64,000 nucleotides of DNA from Enterobacter vonholyi (GTDB taxonomy: Bacteria; Pseudomonadota; Gammaproteobacteria; Enterobacterales; Enterobacteriaceae). The notes beneath the pieces are model-generated. The model was not told the DNA's origin and searched no databases. It saw nothing but the letters and a program-made list of their open reading frames with translations. The translations under genes were made by a program, and so were the position numbers. The stretch covers positions 186,001 through 250,000 of the forward strand of contig NZ_VTUC01000037.1 of assembly GCF_008364555.1 (NCBI RefSeq), in the 5' to 3' direction. Shown in pieces: positions 40,637-49,468 of this stretch. The stretch's first letter is position 1. Every line of letters starts with the position of its first letter.

Positions 40637-41587
40637 ATGCGCGTACTGTTTTCGATGCTGTTGCTGGTGGGGTTCGCGGTAAGCGCGGCGGAGCCAACGC
40701 AGGTATTTACCGACGATTTGGGACGCAAGGTCGTTGTGCCGGTTTATCCGAAGCGGATTGTTTCCTTACACGATCTGGATATCACCATTCCGCTGATTGA
40801 GCTTGGCGTGCCGCCGGTGGCGAGCCATGGCCGCACGCGGCCGGACGGTAGCCACTTTCTGCGCTCCAGCGGCATGTTGACCGGCGTCGATTTCGATAAT
40901 TCCGATATCAAATTTATCGGCACGGCCGATATCGACATCGAAGCCATCGCCGCCGCAAAGCCTGATCTGATCGTTACCGAGCCGACCCGCAACACCCCGG
41001 TGGAACAGCTGGCGAAAATTGCCCCGACGGTGAGCATCGATCATCTCGACGGCGGCGCGCCGGAAATCTACCGCAAGCTGGCTCAACTGACAGGAACGCA
41101 GGCGCGGCTCAAGGTTCTGGAGCGGCGCTATCAGGAGCAGATTAAGGCGCTGAAGTCGACTATTGATACCAGCAAGGTGACCGTGTCCGTGATTCAGGCG
41201 AATCAGGGGAAGATTAACGCCATGCACAGCTACCACTCGCTGGGCCGCGTGCTGCGCGACGCAGGATTCAAGTTCCCGCCGCTGATTGAGTCCATCCCGG
41301 AAGAGGGACGGATTGACGTCAGCGCCGAGCGCCTGCCGGAGCTGGATGCCGATTTCGTCTTCGCCACCTGGCGCGGGGATACGGGCGGTAAACCGCAGGA
41401 CGAGCTGGCGGCGATGGATGCTGTCATGCCGGGCTGGTGTCAGTTCCTCAATGCCTGCCGAACCGGGCATTACGTGCTGATCTCGCGTGAAGAGGCGATC
41501 TCGAATTCGTTCGCGTCTTTAGGGCTGATGGTCGCGCAGGTACAGTCTCAGATTGCCGGGCGTCCGCTGCCGGAGGCATCACGGTGA
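40637..41587 (+). CDS. Siderophore ABC importer, periplasmic substrate-binding protein
   Basis: 316 residues with a signal peptide (cleavage near VSA-AEP) and the class III binding-protein fold of FecB/FhuD/BtuF: an N-terminal lobe starting at TDDLGRKVVVPVYPKRIVSL, a long linker helix (about 150-175), and a C-terminal lobe. Not a lipoprotein. 9 bp after permease 2; its TGA overlaps the GTG of the regulator gene. Confidence 0.88.
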   Translation: MRVLFSMLLLVGFAVSAAEPTQVFTDDLGRKVVVPVYPKRIVSLHDLDITIPLIELGVPPVASHGRTRPDGSHFLRSSGMLTGVDFDNSDIKFIGTADIDIEAIAAAKPDLIVTEPTRNTPVEQLAKIAPTVSIDHLDGGAPEIYRKLAQLTGTQARLKVLERRYQEQIKALKSTIDTSKVTVSVIQANQGKINAMHSYHSLGRVLRDAGFKFPPLIESIPEEGRIDVSAERLPELDADFVFATWRGDTGGKPQDELAAMDAVMPGWCQFLNACRTGHYVLISREEAISNSFASLGLMVAQVQSQIAGRPLPEASR

Positions 41588-42471
41588 TCCGCAAAGAGAA
41601 AGGGCGCGTGGATGTCTATGGCGACCGTTTTCGCGCGCGGGCGCATCAGCTGACGCCGCGTCTGCTGCAGGTTGCACGCTATATTCATGACAATCGCGAA
41701 GCGGTGATGGAACAGACCGCCATGGAGATTGCTGCGGAACTGAAAACCTCGGATGCCACGGTGGTCCGCGCCATCCAGGCGCTGGGTTTCGCCGGGCTGC
41801 GCGATCTCAAGCAAACGCTTGAGCAGTGGTTTGGTCCGGTGGTCACCTCCAGCGAAAAGATGTCCACTACGGTGAACACGCTTGCCAGCGACGTCAACGC
41901 GAGCATTGATTTCGTTCTGGAGGGGCATCAACACACCTGCGAGGTGTTGTCCGAGCCGCACAACCGCTACGCGATGGCCCAGGCGGTCTCTCTGCTGGCG
42001 CAGGCGAGGCAGGTCGCCATATTTGGCATTGGCGCCTCCGGCATTCTGGCCGAGTATACCGCCAGGCTGTTCAGCCGCATGGGGTTACCCGCCACGCCGC
42101 TTAACCGTACCGGAATAGGGCTTGCCGAGCAGCTGATTGCGCTTCAGCGCGGCGACGTGCTTGTGATGATGGCGCAGAAGTCCGCGCACCGGGAGGGGCA
42201 AACCACCCTGCGTGAAGCAAAACGTCTGGGCATTCCAACGATACTGCTGACCAACGCCCTTGATTCGCGCTTCAGCAAGGAGGCCAGCGTGGTGATCCAC
42301 GTTCCGCGCGGCGGCGAAAAGGGCAAAATCCCGCTCCACGGCACGGTGCTGCTGTGTCTGGAGATGATTATTTTATCCGTAGCCTCCACCGAGCCGCAGC
42401 GCACTATCAAGTCGATGAAGCGCATCAACGAGCTACATCGCGGGTTAAAACCGGGGAAGAAAAGCAGCTAA
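41584..42471 (+). CDS. RpiR/MurR-family regulator with SIS domain
   Basis: 295 residues from a GTG. N-terminal HTH of the RpiR type (about 15-80; TAMEIAAELKTSDATVVRAIQALGF would be the helix-turn-helix zone) and a SIS phosphosugar-binding domain (about 125-260; IFGIGASGILAEYTARL). These regulators normally sense sugar phosphates. Finding one as the last gene of an iron-uptake operon, coupled by a 4-base overlap, is unusual. Its target and ligand are unknown; autoregulation of the operon is the simplest guess. Confidence 0.88.
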   Translation: MIRKEKGRVDVYGDRFRARAHQLTPRLLQVARYIHDNREAVMEQTAMEIAAELKTSDATVVRAIQALGFAGLRDLKQTLEQWFGPVVTSSEKMSTTVNTLASDVNASIDFVLEGHQHTCEVLSEPHNRYAMAQAVSLLAQARQVAIFGIGASGILAEYTARLFSRMGLPATPLNRTGIGLAEQLIALQRGDVLVMMAQKSAHREGQTTLREAKRLGIPTILLTNALDSRFSKEASVVIHVPRGGEKGKIPLHGTVLLCLEMIILSVASTEPQRTIKSMKRINELHRGLKPGKKSS

Positions 42472-42480
42472 AAACAACAA

Positions 42481-42508
42481 AGCCCGGTTGCGCTGACGCT
42501 CACCGGGC
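42481..42508. repeat. REP-type hairpin after the regulator gene
   Basis: Outer arms GCCCGGT/ACCGGGC with inner GCG/CGC bases, starting 10 bases after the stop. No T run. Followed directly by copy 6 of the dispersed palindrome. Confidence 0.7.
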
Positions 42509-42521
42509 CTGGACCTGTTCT

Positions 42522-42554
42522 CCCTCTCCCGTCAGGAGAGGGCTGGGGTGAGGG
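42522..42554. repeat. CCCTCTCCC palindrome, copy 6
   Basis: Stem CCCTCTCC/GGAGAGGG with a 5-base loop, then CTGGGGTGAGGG, same orientation as copy 2. At the convergent ends of the regulator gene and ygiN. Confidence 0.8.
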
Positions 42555-42559
42555 AAAAC

Positions 42560-42874
42560 TTAAACCCCTTGCTCCAGAATGCGGATGTGGGTTTCCAGCA
42601 CGTCACCCTTCACCGCGTCACTCCACGCTTTCATGTGCGTGGTCTGCAGGTGTGCTTCGAGGTGCGCGACGGTTTCCCACTGCTCAACCATGATGATCGA
42701 GTCCGGTGCGGTCGCCTGGAAGCTGGCGTCAGTGGCGGCATCCACCATCGGCGCGTAGCCGTGGCAGCCTTCTTCTTTCAGTACGGTCGGGATAATTTTC
42801 GCGAACTGATCCAGCACCGCCTGACGGTGATGTTGACCTGGACGAGTACGGATTTCTGCGATAACGGTAAGCAT
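42560..42874 (-). CDS. ygiN: Quinol monooxygenase YgiN
   Basis: 104-residue ABM-domain protein, dimeric ferredoxin-like fold. The E. coli homologue oxidises menadiol and may complete a quinone redox cycle with MdaB, its neighbour 31 bp upstream. Same length as family. Confidence 0.94.
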   Translation of the reverse strand: MLTVIAEIRTRPGQHHRQAVLDQFAKIIPTVLKEEGCHGYAPMVDAATDASFQATAPDSIIMVEQWETVAHLEAHLQTTHMKAWSDAVKGDVLETHIRILEQGV

Positions 42875-42905
42875 GTTTACTACTCCTTTAATTCCAGGCT
42901 ACCAG

Positions 42906-43487
42906 TTAAGCAAAAATTTCCGCGAGATGCTTGCGATATTCTGCGATATAGCTCGGGACATCAGGCATTTTAATCACGTCGTTGACGATAAACGTCGGCA
43001 GAGGATCCATGCCCAGGAACTGGTTAGCCTTGTGGAACGGCAGGTACGCGCCGTCAACGCCCACGCCTTCGAAGAACTGATCTTTCTCGGTGAAGGCTTC
43101 CAGCGGGGCGTTCCAGGTCAGAGAGAGCATATATTTTTTGCCCTGAATCATACCGCCTGACCCGTATTTTTTGGACGCGTCAGAGCGGGTGCGGCCATCG
43201 CTGGCATACAGTGAGCCATGACCTTCGGTGAACACATCGTCCATGTATTTTTTTACGGTCCACGGCGCGCCCATCCACCAGCCTGGCATCTGCCAGATCA
43301 CCACGTCAGCCCACAGGAAGTTCTGTACTTCGGCCTTCACGTCGTAGTTGCTGTCCGCGCGTACGACCTTAACATCATGCCCGGCGTCGCGCAGGAAACC
43401 GTCCGCGACCTCGGTCAGGGTGTCATTCAGCTGGCCTTTAGAGTGCGCAAATTCTTTTGCACCGTTGATAATCAGGATGTTGCTCAT
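42906..43487 (-). CDS. mdaB: NADPH:quinone oxidoreductase MdaB
   Basis: 193-residue flavodoxin-fold quinone reductase (FAD-dependent two-electron reduction). Motifs: LIINGAKEFAHSKG at the phosphate-binding loop and QMPGWWMGAPWTVKKYMD near residue 75. In an operon with ygiN; downstream in orientation from qseBC. Confidence 0.95.
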   Translation of the reverse strand: MSNILIINGAKEFAHSKGQLNDTLTEVADGFLRDAGHDVKVVRADSNYDVKAEVQNFLWADVVIWQMPGWWMGAPWTVKKYMDDVFTEGHGSLYASDGRTRSDASKKYGSGGMIQGKKYMLSLTWNAPLEAFTEKDQFFEGVGVDGAYLPFHKANQFLGMDPLPTFIVNDVIKMPDVPSYIAEYRKHLAEIFA

Positions 43488-43591
43488 TATTTGTCCTCGA
43501 CGATGAAAGTATGGCGAGTATTCTACGCGCGAGGACGGAGCGGAAAAATGAGCAAAATGTGCAAAGTCTTTTGCATTAAACGCAATAATTT

Positions 43592-44941
43592 CTACCAGCT
43601 GACCTTCACTTCAAAACCGCCTTCAGGCGCATTGCTCAACGAGACGCGCATACCGTGCAGCGCGGCGATGCGTTTTACGATGGATAACCCCAGCCCGCTG
43701 CCCGTGGCATCCTGACCCGGCGGACGATAAAAGCGCTCGCCGATGCGCGCCAGCGCGTCAGGTGAAATGCCTGGGCCGTTGTCGCGCACGGTAAAACTAC
43801 GCGCGTCCAGGGTGACATCCACCACGCTGCCGCGCGGGCTGTAGCGGATGGCGTTGTCCAGCAGGTTGCGCACCAGCAGGCTTAGCAGCAGTGGCTGTCC
43901 CTGACGTTTGATCTGCGGGGCGCGGTTGTTGAGGCGAATATCAATCCCTGCCTGCTGCGCCGGATGCCAGATATCCAGCACCGCCGACTGAAGTAAATCG
44001 GCAAGCGTTATCGGTTCGACGTCGTCAAGATTATCCAGCGAGTCCAGACGCGACAGCGTGAGGAGCTGGTCCACCAGCCGGGAAGCGCGGTCGATGCCCG
44101 CATGCAGCTGCACCAGCGCTTTTTCCCTCGCCTGCGGATCGTCCTGCGAGAGCTGCGCCACGTCAGTTTGCACCTTCAGGGCCGCCAGCGGGCTGCGCAG
44201 CTCGTGGGCGGCGTCGGACGTAAAGCGGCGCTCGCGGGTCATCATTTCCTGGGTACGCGCGAAGAGATGATTCAGCGAATCAAGAAGGGGGCGCACTTCC
44301 GTAGGGACGCCCTCCGTCGGCAGTTTATCGGTAGCATCCGGCGAGCGGGAGCGCAGGGTCTGCGCCAGCTTTTTCAGCGGCTTTAGCTCCCGGCTCAGGA
44401 GCAAAACCAGCAACAGCAGCATCACGGGCAGCGCCACCAGCCAGGGCGCGAGCTGCGAGCTGACCACGTCCAGCGCCATCTCCTGGCGATACTCCCACTC
44501 CTGGCCGACCACCACGCGGTATTTCCCGTCGGGTGAGGTCAGCCACAGGAAACGCCATTCGTCGTTGTCGTCCTGGAGCTGCCCGTTAGCAAACCCGTCG
44601 CGGCGATAGTGGTACGGAATATCGCGCCCGTTCTCGCCATCGTTCAGCAGCATTTTGCCGTCGACGGCGTAAATGGCGAAAGCCAGCGCGTCGTCATCGA
44701 GACGGCCATGCTTCACTTTTTTCGGGATCTCGCGCATCCGTTCGGGGGCGCGGATCTCGTCAAGATCCATCGTCAGCAGCCGTTTGGCAAACAGCATCTG
44801 CTGCGTGTCGAAGAGCTTATCCAGCTTGTGGGTGGTCTGCTGCCAGGCCACCAGGCTGGCGGCAAACCATGCCGTCAGGGAGAGCGCTAAAAAGAGGAGC
44901 GTCAGGCGCAGCTTCAGGCTCAGGCGTTGCGTCAGCTTCAT
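43592..44941 (-). CDS. qseC: Sensor histidine kinase QseC
   Basis: 449 residues. Two membrane segments (about 11-33 and 160-182) enclose a periplasmic sensor domain; then a HAMP-like linker, the HisKA box [14 protein letters not shown] with the phospho-accepting His near 246, and the HATPase motifs [20 protein letters not shown] and GSGLGLSI. E. coli QseC is described as sensing AI-3/adrenergic signals. ATGA overlap with qseB. Confidence 0.95.
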   Translation of the reverse strand: MKLTQRLSLKLRLTLLFLALSLTAWFAASLVAWQQTTHKLDKLFDTQQMLFAKRLLTMDLDEIRAPERMREIPKKVKHGRLDDDALAFAIYAVDGKMLLNDGENGRDIPYHYRRDGFANGQLQDDNDEWRFLWLTSPDGKYRVVVGQEWEYRQEMALDVVSSQLAPWLVALPVMLLLLVLLLSRELKPLKKLAQTLRSRSPDATDKLPTEGVPTEVRPLLDSLNHLFARTQEMMTRERRFTSDAAHELRSPLAALKVQTDVAQLSQDDPQAREKALVQLHAGIDRASRLVDQLLTLSRLDSLDNLDDVEPITLADLLQSAVLDIWHPAQQAGIDIRLNNRAPQIKRQGQPLLLSLLVRNLLDNAIRYSPRGSVVDVTLDARSFTVRDNGPGISPDALARIGERFYRPPGQDATGSGLGLSIVKRIAALHGMRVSLSNAPEGGFEVKVSW

Positions 44942-45597
44942 GCGTCACCCAGGGTATAGCCGATGCCGTGCACGGTGCGGATAAACTCGCTGCCAAGCTT
45001 GCGGCGCAGGTGATGAACGTGGACTTCTACCGCGTTGCTGGAGACGTCGTCATCCCAGGTATACAGTTTTTCTTCAATCGTCTTGCGAGGGAGCACGCGG
45101 CCTGCATTGCGCATCAGCAGTTCCAGCAGCGCGAACTCTTTCGGCTTCAGCGTCAGCGGTTCACCGTCCAGCGTGGCGACGAGACGGGTCGGATCGAGCG
45201 TGACCTTGCCGTGGCGTAGCTCGCTATGCGTCTGGCCGTGACTGCGGCGGACCAGCGCCTCGAGGCGGGCGCCGACTTCAATCAGCGCGAACGGCTTGCA
45301 GAGATAATCATCCGCGCCAAGACGCAGCCCTTCCACGCGCTGGTTGAGCGCATCCCGCGCGGTCAGGATCAATACCGGCTCGCTGCGCCCGCTTTCGCGC
45401 CACGCGCGCAGGATGTCCAGACCGTCGATTTCCGGCAGCGTCAGATCCAGCACCACGGCATCATAGGGCGCAGAAGCAAGCGCGGCCTGACCGGTTTTAC
45501 CGTCGGTAAACCAGTCCACGCTAAAGCCCATTTTGCTTAAACCCGCCCTGATACCGTCGCCGATTAACGTGTCGTCTTCTACCAGTAAAATGCGCAT
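44938..45597 (-). CDS. qseB: Response regulator QseB
   Basis: 219-residue OmpR-type regulator: receiver with acidic Glu7-Asp8-Asp9 pocket, phospho-acceptor Asp51, switch Thr in LTARD and Lys near 101, then a winged-helix DNA-binding domain. First gene of qseBC, divergent from ygiW with a PmrA/QseB-type box between them. Confidence 0.95.
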   Translation of the reverse strand: MRILLVEDDTLIGDGIRAGLSKMGFSVDWFTDGKTGQAALASAPYDAVVLDLTLPEIDGLDILRAWRESGRSEPVLILTARDALNQRVEGLRLGADDYLCKPFALIEVGARLEALVRRSHGQTHSELRHGKVTLDPTRLVATLDGEPLTLKPKEFALLELLMRNAGRVLPRKTIEEKLYTWDDDVSSNAVEVHVHHLRRKLGSEFIRTVHGIGYTLGDA

Positions 45598-45669
45598 GTT
45601 CCCTCCTTGATGCTGTCAGTAAACCCTCTGTAAGCGCCTGCTGTACAGCAATAATAAATAAATTTTTCC

Positions 45670-45686
45670 CTTAAGAAGTTGTTAAG
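45670..45686. promoter_or_regulatory. PmrA/QseB-type direct repeat between qseB and ygiW
   Basis: CTTAAG-N5-GTTAAG, fitting the YTTAAK-N5-YTTAAK pattern known for PmrA and used by related QseB/PreA. It is about 73 bp before the qseB start and 50 bp before the ygiW start, so it may serve autoregulation and ygiW control. Confidence 0.5.
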
Positions 45687-45735
45687 GATTACCCTGTTTA
45701 ATGGACTGCGAAACCAGATTAAAGGGAGAGTTAAT

Positions 45736-46131
45736 ATGAAAAAATTCGCTGCTATTGCCGCCATCATGATGATGACCACTGCCCCCGTTTTTGCCGCGCA
45801 GGGCGGATTTAACGGCCCGTCGGCCACGCAAACCCAGACCCAGACGGGAGGTTTTGTTGATAACGACGCTAACCTCACCACTGCGGTGAAGGTAAAAGAG
45901 ATGAAGGACGATAGCTGGGTGAAGCTGCGCGGGAACATTACCCAGCGCCTGTCCGATGACCGCTACACCTTCCGCGATGAGACCGGCACGCTCAATGTGG
46001 AGATTGACCACAAGCGCTGGAACGGCGTGACCGTCACCCCTCAGGATAAAGTGGAAATCCAGGGCAAGGTCGATAAAGAGTGGAACGATTTTGAAATCGA
46101 CGTGAAGCAGGTCATTAAGCTGAACAAATAA
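45736..46131 (+). CDS. ygiW: BOF-family periplasmic stress protein YgiW
   Basis: 131 residues: signal peptide (cleavage near VFA-AQG), then the bacterial OB-fold (BOF) domain from about residue 45. The E. coli homologue responds to peroxide, cadmium and acid stress, and in Salmonella is under PreA/QseB control. Start at 45736 is set by the signal peptide and AAAGGGAG upstream. Confidence 0.94.
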   Translation: MKKFAAIAAIMMMTTAPVFAAQGGFNGPSATQTQTQTGGFVDNDANLTTAVKVKEMKDDSWVKLRGNITQRLSDDRYTFRDETGTLNVEIDHKRWNGVTVTPQDKVEIQGKVDKEWNDFEIDVKQVIKLNK

Positions 46132-46136
46132 CCCGG

Positions 46137-46168
46137 AAAGGGCCGCATAAGCGGCCCTTTTTCTTTGT
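46137..46168 (+). terminator. Terminator of ygiW
   Basis: Ten-base perfect stem AAAGGGCCGC/GCGGCCCTTT with an ATAA loop, then a T-rich tail, 5 bases after the stop codon. Confidence 0.92.
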
Positions 46169-46249
46169 GACTCAACTCGTCAGATAGGGTAGTATCTGCG
46201 GCAATATTGCCTGAAACCCTTCGGTTTCTGAGTTGAGGAATCACACGTA

Positions 46250-48508
46250 ATGAGCGATATGGCAGAGCGCCTCGCGCTACATGAATTCACGGAAAACGCC
46301 TACCTGAACTATTCCATGTACGTCATCATGGACAGGGCGTTGCCGTTTATCGGGGATGGCCTGAAGCCCGTTCAGCGCCGCATCGTGTATGCGATGTCCG
46401 AACTGGGGCTGAACGCCACCGCCAAGTTCAAGAAATCCGCCCGTACCGTCGGTGACGTGCTGGGTAAATACCATCCGCACGGCGACAGCGCCTGCTATGA
46501 AGCGATGGTGCTGATGGCTCAGCCGTTCTCTTACCGCTACCCGCTGGTGGATGGTCAGGGGAACTGGGGGGCGCCGGACGATCCGAAATCCTTCGCGGCA
46601 ATGCGTTATACCGAATCCCGTCTCTCTAAATATGCCGAAGTGCTGCTGGGCGAGCTGGGTCAAGGAACCGTCGACTGGGTGCCAAATTTCGACGGTACGA
46701 TGCAGGAGCCAAAGATGCTGCCTGCGCGTCTGCCGAACATCCTGCTGAACGGTACCACCGGTATTGCGGTCGGTATGGCGACGGATATTCCGCCGCACAA
46801 CCTGCGTGAAGTGGCGAAAGCCGCCATCACCCTGATCGAGCAGCCGAAAGCCTCGCTCGACGATCTGCTGGATATCGTGCAGGGGCCAGATTTCCCAACC
46901 GAAGCCGAAATCATCACCTCGCGCGCGGAAATCCGCAAAATCTACCAGAACGGGCGCGGCTCTGTGCGCATGCGCGCGGTGTGGAATAAAGAGGACGGCG
47001 CCGTGGTGATCACCGCGCTGCCGCATCAGGTTTCCGGCGCCAAAGTGCTGGAGCAGATCGCCTCCCAGATGCGCAATAAAAAGCTGCCGATGGTCGACGA
47101 CCTGCGCGATGAATCGGACCACGAGAACCCGACCCGTCTGGTGATCGTGCCGCGCTCCAACCGCGTGGACATGGAGCAGGTGATGAACCACCTGTTTGCC
47201 ACCACCGATCTGGAAAAAAGCTACCGCATCAACCTGAACATGATCGGCCTCGACGGACGCCCGGCGGTGAAAAACCTGCTGGAGATCCTCACCGAATGGC
47301 TGACGTTCCGCCGCGATACGGTACGCCGTCGTCTGAACCATCGTCTGGAGAAAGTGCTTAAGCGCCTGCATATCCTTGAAGGTTTGCTGGTGGCGTTCCT
47401 CAATATCGACGAGGTGATTGAGATCATCCGCACCGAGGACGAGCCGAAGCCCGCCCTGATGTCGCGCTTTGGCATCAGCGAAACCCAGGCCGAAGCGATC
47501 CTCGAGCTGAAGCTGCGCCATCTCGCCAAACTGGAAGAGATGAAGATCCGCGGCGAGCAGAACGAGCTGGAAAAAGAGCGCGATCAGCTGCAGGCGATCC
47601 TCGCGTCCGAACGCAAGATGAATAACCTGCTGAAAAAAGAGCTGCAGGCCGATGCCGATGCCTTCGGTGACGACCGTCGTTCTCCGCTGCACGAGCGCGA
47701 AGAAGCGAAGGCGATGAACGAGCACGACATGCAGCCGTCCGAGCCTGTGACCATTGTCCTGTCGCAGAGCGGCTGGGTACGCAGCGCCAAAGGCCACGAT
47801 ATCGACGCGCCGGGGCTCAGCTATAAAGCGGGCGACAGCTTCAAAGCGGCGGTCAAAGGCAAGAGCAACCAGCCGGTGGCGTTTATCGACTCCACCGGTC
47901 GCAGCTACGCCATTGACCCGATCACGCTGCCTTCCGCGCGCGGGCAGGGCGAGCCGCTAACCGGCAAGCTGACGCTGCCGCCGGGCGCGACGGTTGACCA
48001 TATGCTGATGGAAGCCGATGACCAGAAGCTGCTGCTGGCGTCCGATGCGGGCTACGGCTTTATCTGTACCTTCAACGATCTGGTCTCCCGCAATCGTGCC
48101 GGTAAGGCGCTGATTAGCCTGCCGGACAACGCTCACGTGATGGCACCGCTGGTGATTGAGAACGAAAGCGACATGCTGCTGGCGATCACTACCGCCGGAC
48201 GTATGCTGATGTTCCCGGTCAGCGATCTGCCGGAGCTGTCAAAAGGCAAGGGCAACAAGATCATCAACATCCCGTCGGCGGAGGCCGCGAAAGGCGAAGA
48301 TGGCCTGGCGCACCTCTTCCTTCTGCCGCCGCAGAGCACGCTGACCATTCACGTCGGCAAGCGCAAAATCAAGCTTCGTCCGGAAGAGCTGCAGAAGGTG
48401 GTGGGTGAGCGCGGTCGCCGCGGCTCGCTGATGCGCGGTCTGCAGCGTATCGATCGCGTGGAGATTGACTCTCCTGCACGCAGCGCTGCGGGCGACAGCG
48501 AAGAGTAA
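46250..48508 (+). CDS. parC: DNA topoisomerase IV subunit A ParC
   Basis: Catalytic subunit of topoisomerase IV. 752 residues: breakage-reunion domain with active-site Tyr120 (AAMRYTE) and a C-terminal beta-pinwheel DNA-wrapping domain. The quinolone-resistance positions Ser80 and Glu84 are wild type. First of parC-plsC-ftsP. The mqsRA/ygiV genes that lie between ygiW and parC in E. coli K-12 are absent. Confidence 0.97.
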   Translation: MSDMAERLALHEFTENAYLNYSMYVIMDRALPFIGDGLKPVQRRIVYAMSELGLNATAKFKKSARTVGDVLGKYHPHGDSACYEAMVLMAQPFSYRYPLVDGQGNWGAPDDPKSFAAMRYTESRLSKYAEVLLGELGQGTVDWVPNFDGTMQEPKMLPARLPNILLNGTTGIAVGMATDIPPHNLREVAKAAITLIEQPKASLDDLLDIVQGPDFPTEAEIITSRAEIRKIYQNGRGSVRMRAVWNKEDGAVVITALPHQVSGAKVLEQIASQMRNKKLPMVDDLRDESDHENPTRLVIVPRSNRVDMEQVMNHLFATTDLEKSYRINLNMIGLDGRPAVKNLLEILTEWLTFRRDTVRRRLNHRLEKVLKRLHILEGLLVAFLNIDEVIEIIRTEDEPKPALMSRFGISETQAEAILELKLRHLAKLEEMKIRGEQNELEKERDQLQAILASERKMNNLLKKELQADADAFGDDRRSPLHEREEAKAMNEHDMQPSEPVTIVLSQSGWVRSAKGHDIDAPGLSYKAGDSFKAAVKGKSNQPVAFIDSTGRSYAIDPITLPSARGQGEPLTGKLTLPPGATVDHMLMEADDQKLLLASDAGYGFICTFNDLVSRNRAGKALISLPDNAHVMAPLVIENESDMLLAITTAGRMLMFPVSDLPELSKGKGNKIINIPSAEAAKGEDGLAHLFLLPPQSTLTIHVGKRKIKLRPEELQKVVGERGRRGSLMRGLQRIDRVEIDSPARSAAGDSEE

Positions 48509-48520
48509 TGTCGTGATATC

Positions 48521-48540
48521 CCCCCTCTGTCCGGAGGGGG
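48521..48540 (+). terminator. Hairpin after parC
   Basis: Seven-base stem CCCCCTC/GAGGGGG with a 6-base loop, 12 bases after the stop. The tail AATTTC is not a strong T run, so partial read-through into plsC is likely. Confidence 0.45.
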
Positions 48541-48672
48541 AATTTCAATAAAATTTCCCGTAAAATCGTTGTTAATTCGTGCGTTGCGATTAACAATACG
48601 CGCTCGTAATAAAGTCCTTACCTGGCCACAGGTGAAGTATAATTGTCAGCTGTTGGGGCTTCAGAGGTCGCT

Positions 48673-49410
48673 ATGCTATATATTGTTCGTCTTATTCTTA
48701 CCGTCATCTACTGTATTCTGGTCTGTATTTTCGGCTCTATTTATTGCCTGTTCAGCCCGCGTAATCCGAAGCATGTCGCCACCTTTGGCCATATGTTCGG
48801 GCGCCTTGCTCCGCTGTTTGGCCTGAAGGTTGAAAAACGTCTGCCGGAAGGGGCGGAGAATTTCGGTAACGCCATCTATATTGCCAACCATCAGAACAAC
48901 TACGATATGGTGACGGCCTCTAATATCGTGCTTCCACCGACCGTGACGGTGGGCAAAAAAAGCCTGCTGTGGATCCCGTTTTTTGGTCAGCTGTACTGGC
49001 TTACCGGTAACCTGCTGATTGACCGTAATAACCGTGCAAAAGCGCACAGCACCATTGCGGAAGTAGTGAATCATTTTAAAAAGCGCAAAATCTCAATCTG
49101 GATGTTCCCGGAAGGAACGCGCAGCCGTGGTCGCGGCCTGCTGCCGTTTAAAACCGGTGCGTTTCATGCTGCAATTGCGGCAGGTGTTCCAATTATTCCC
49201 GTGTGCGTTTCCAATACTTCGAATAAGATTAATCTTAACCGCCTGAATAATGGGCTGGTGATTGTCGAAATGCTGCCACCTGTCGATACCAGCAAATACG
49301 GTAAAGATCAGGTGCGCGAATTGGCAGCACACTGCCGTGAGCTAATGGCTCAGCATATTGCGCAGCTCGACAAAGAAGTCGCAGAGAGAGAAGCCGCCGG
49401 TAAGATTTAA
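48673..49410 (+). CDS. plsC: 1-acyl-sn-glycerol-3-phosphate acyltransferase PlsC
   Basis: Second acylation step of phosphatidic acid synthesis at the inner membrane. 245 residues: N-terminal membrane segment, catalytic NHX4D (His73, Asp78), and the FPEGTRSRG substrate motif. Start ATG at 48673 from family alignment; a GAGGT site precedes it. An in-frame upstream ATG at 48643 is less likely. Confidence 0.96.
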   Translation: MLYIVRLILTVIYCILVCIFGSIYCLFSPRNPKHVATFGHMFGRLAPLFGLKVEKRLPEGAENFGNAIYIANHQNNYDMVTASNIVLPPTVTVGKKSLLWIPFFGQLYWLTGNLLIDRNNRAKAHSTIAEVVNHFKKRKISIWMFPEGTRSRGRGLLPFKTGAFHAAIAAGVPIIPVCVSNTSNKINLNRLNNGLVIVEMLPPVDTSKYGKDQVRELAAHCRELMAQHIAQLDKEVAEREAAGKI

Positions 49411-49468
49411 CCCGGCGTTGAAGGGAAAACGAATTCCCGCGTTGTTAGTCGTTTCAGATGGAGCTTAT

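Noticed and set aside
46277-47797. 506-codon minus-strand open frame
   Set aside because: Antisense to parC; composition typical of a shadow frame (His/Arg/Gln rich).
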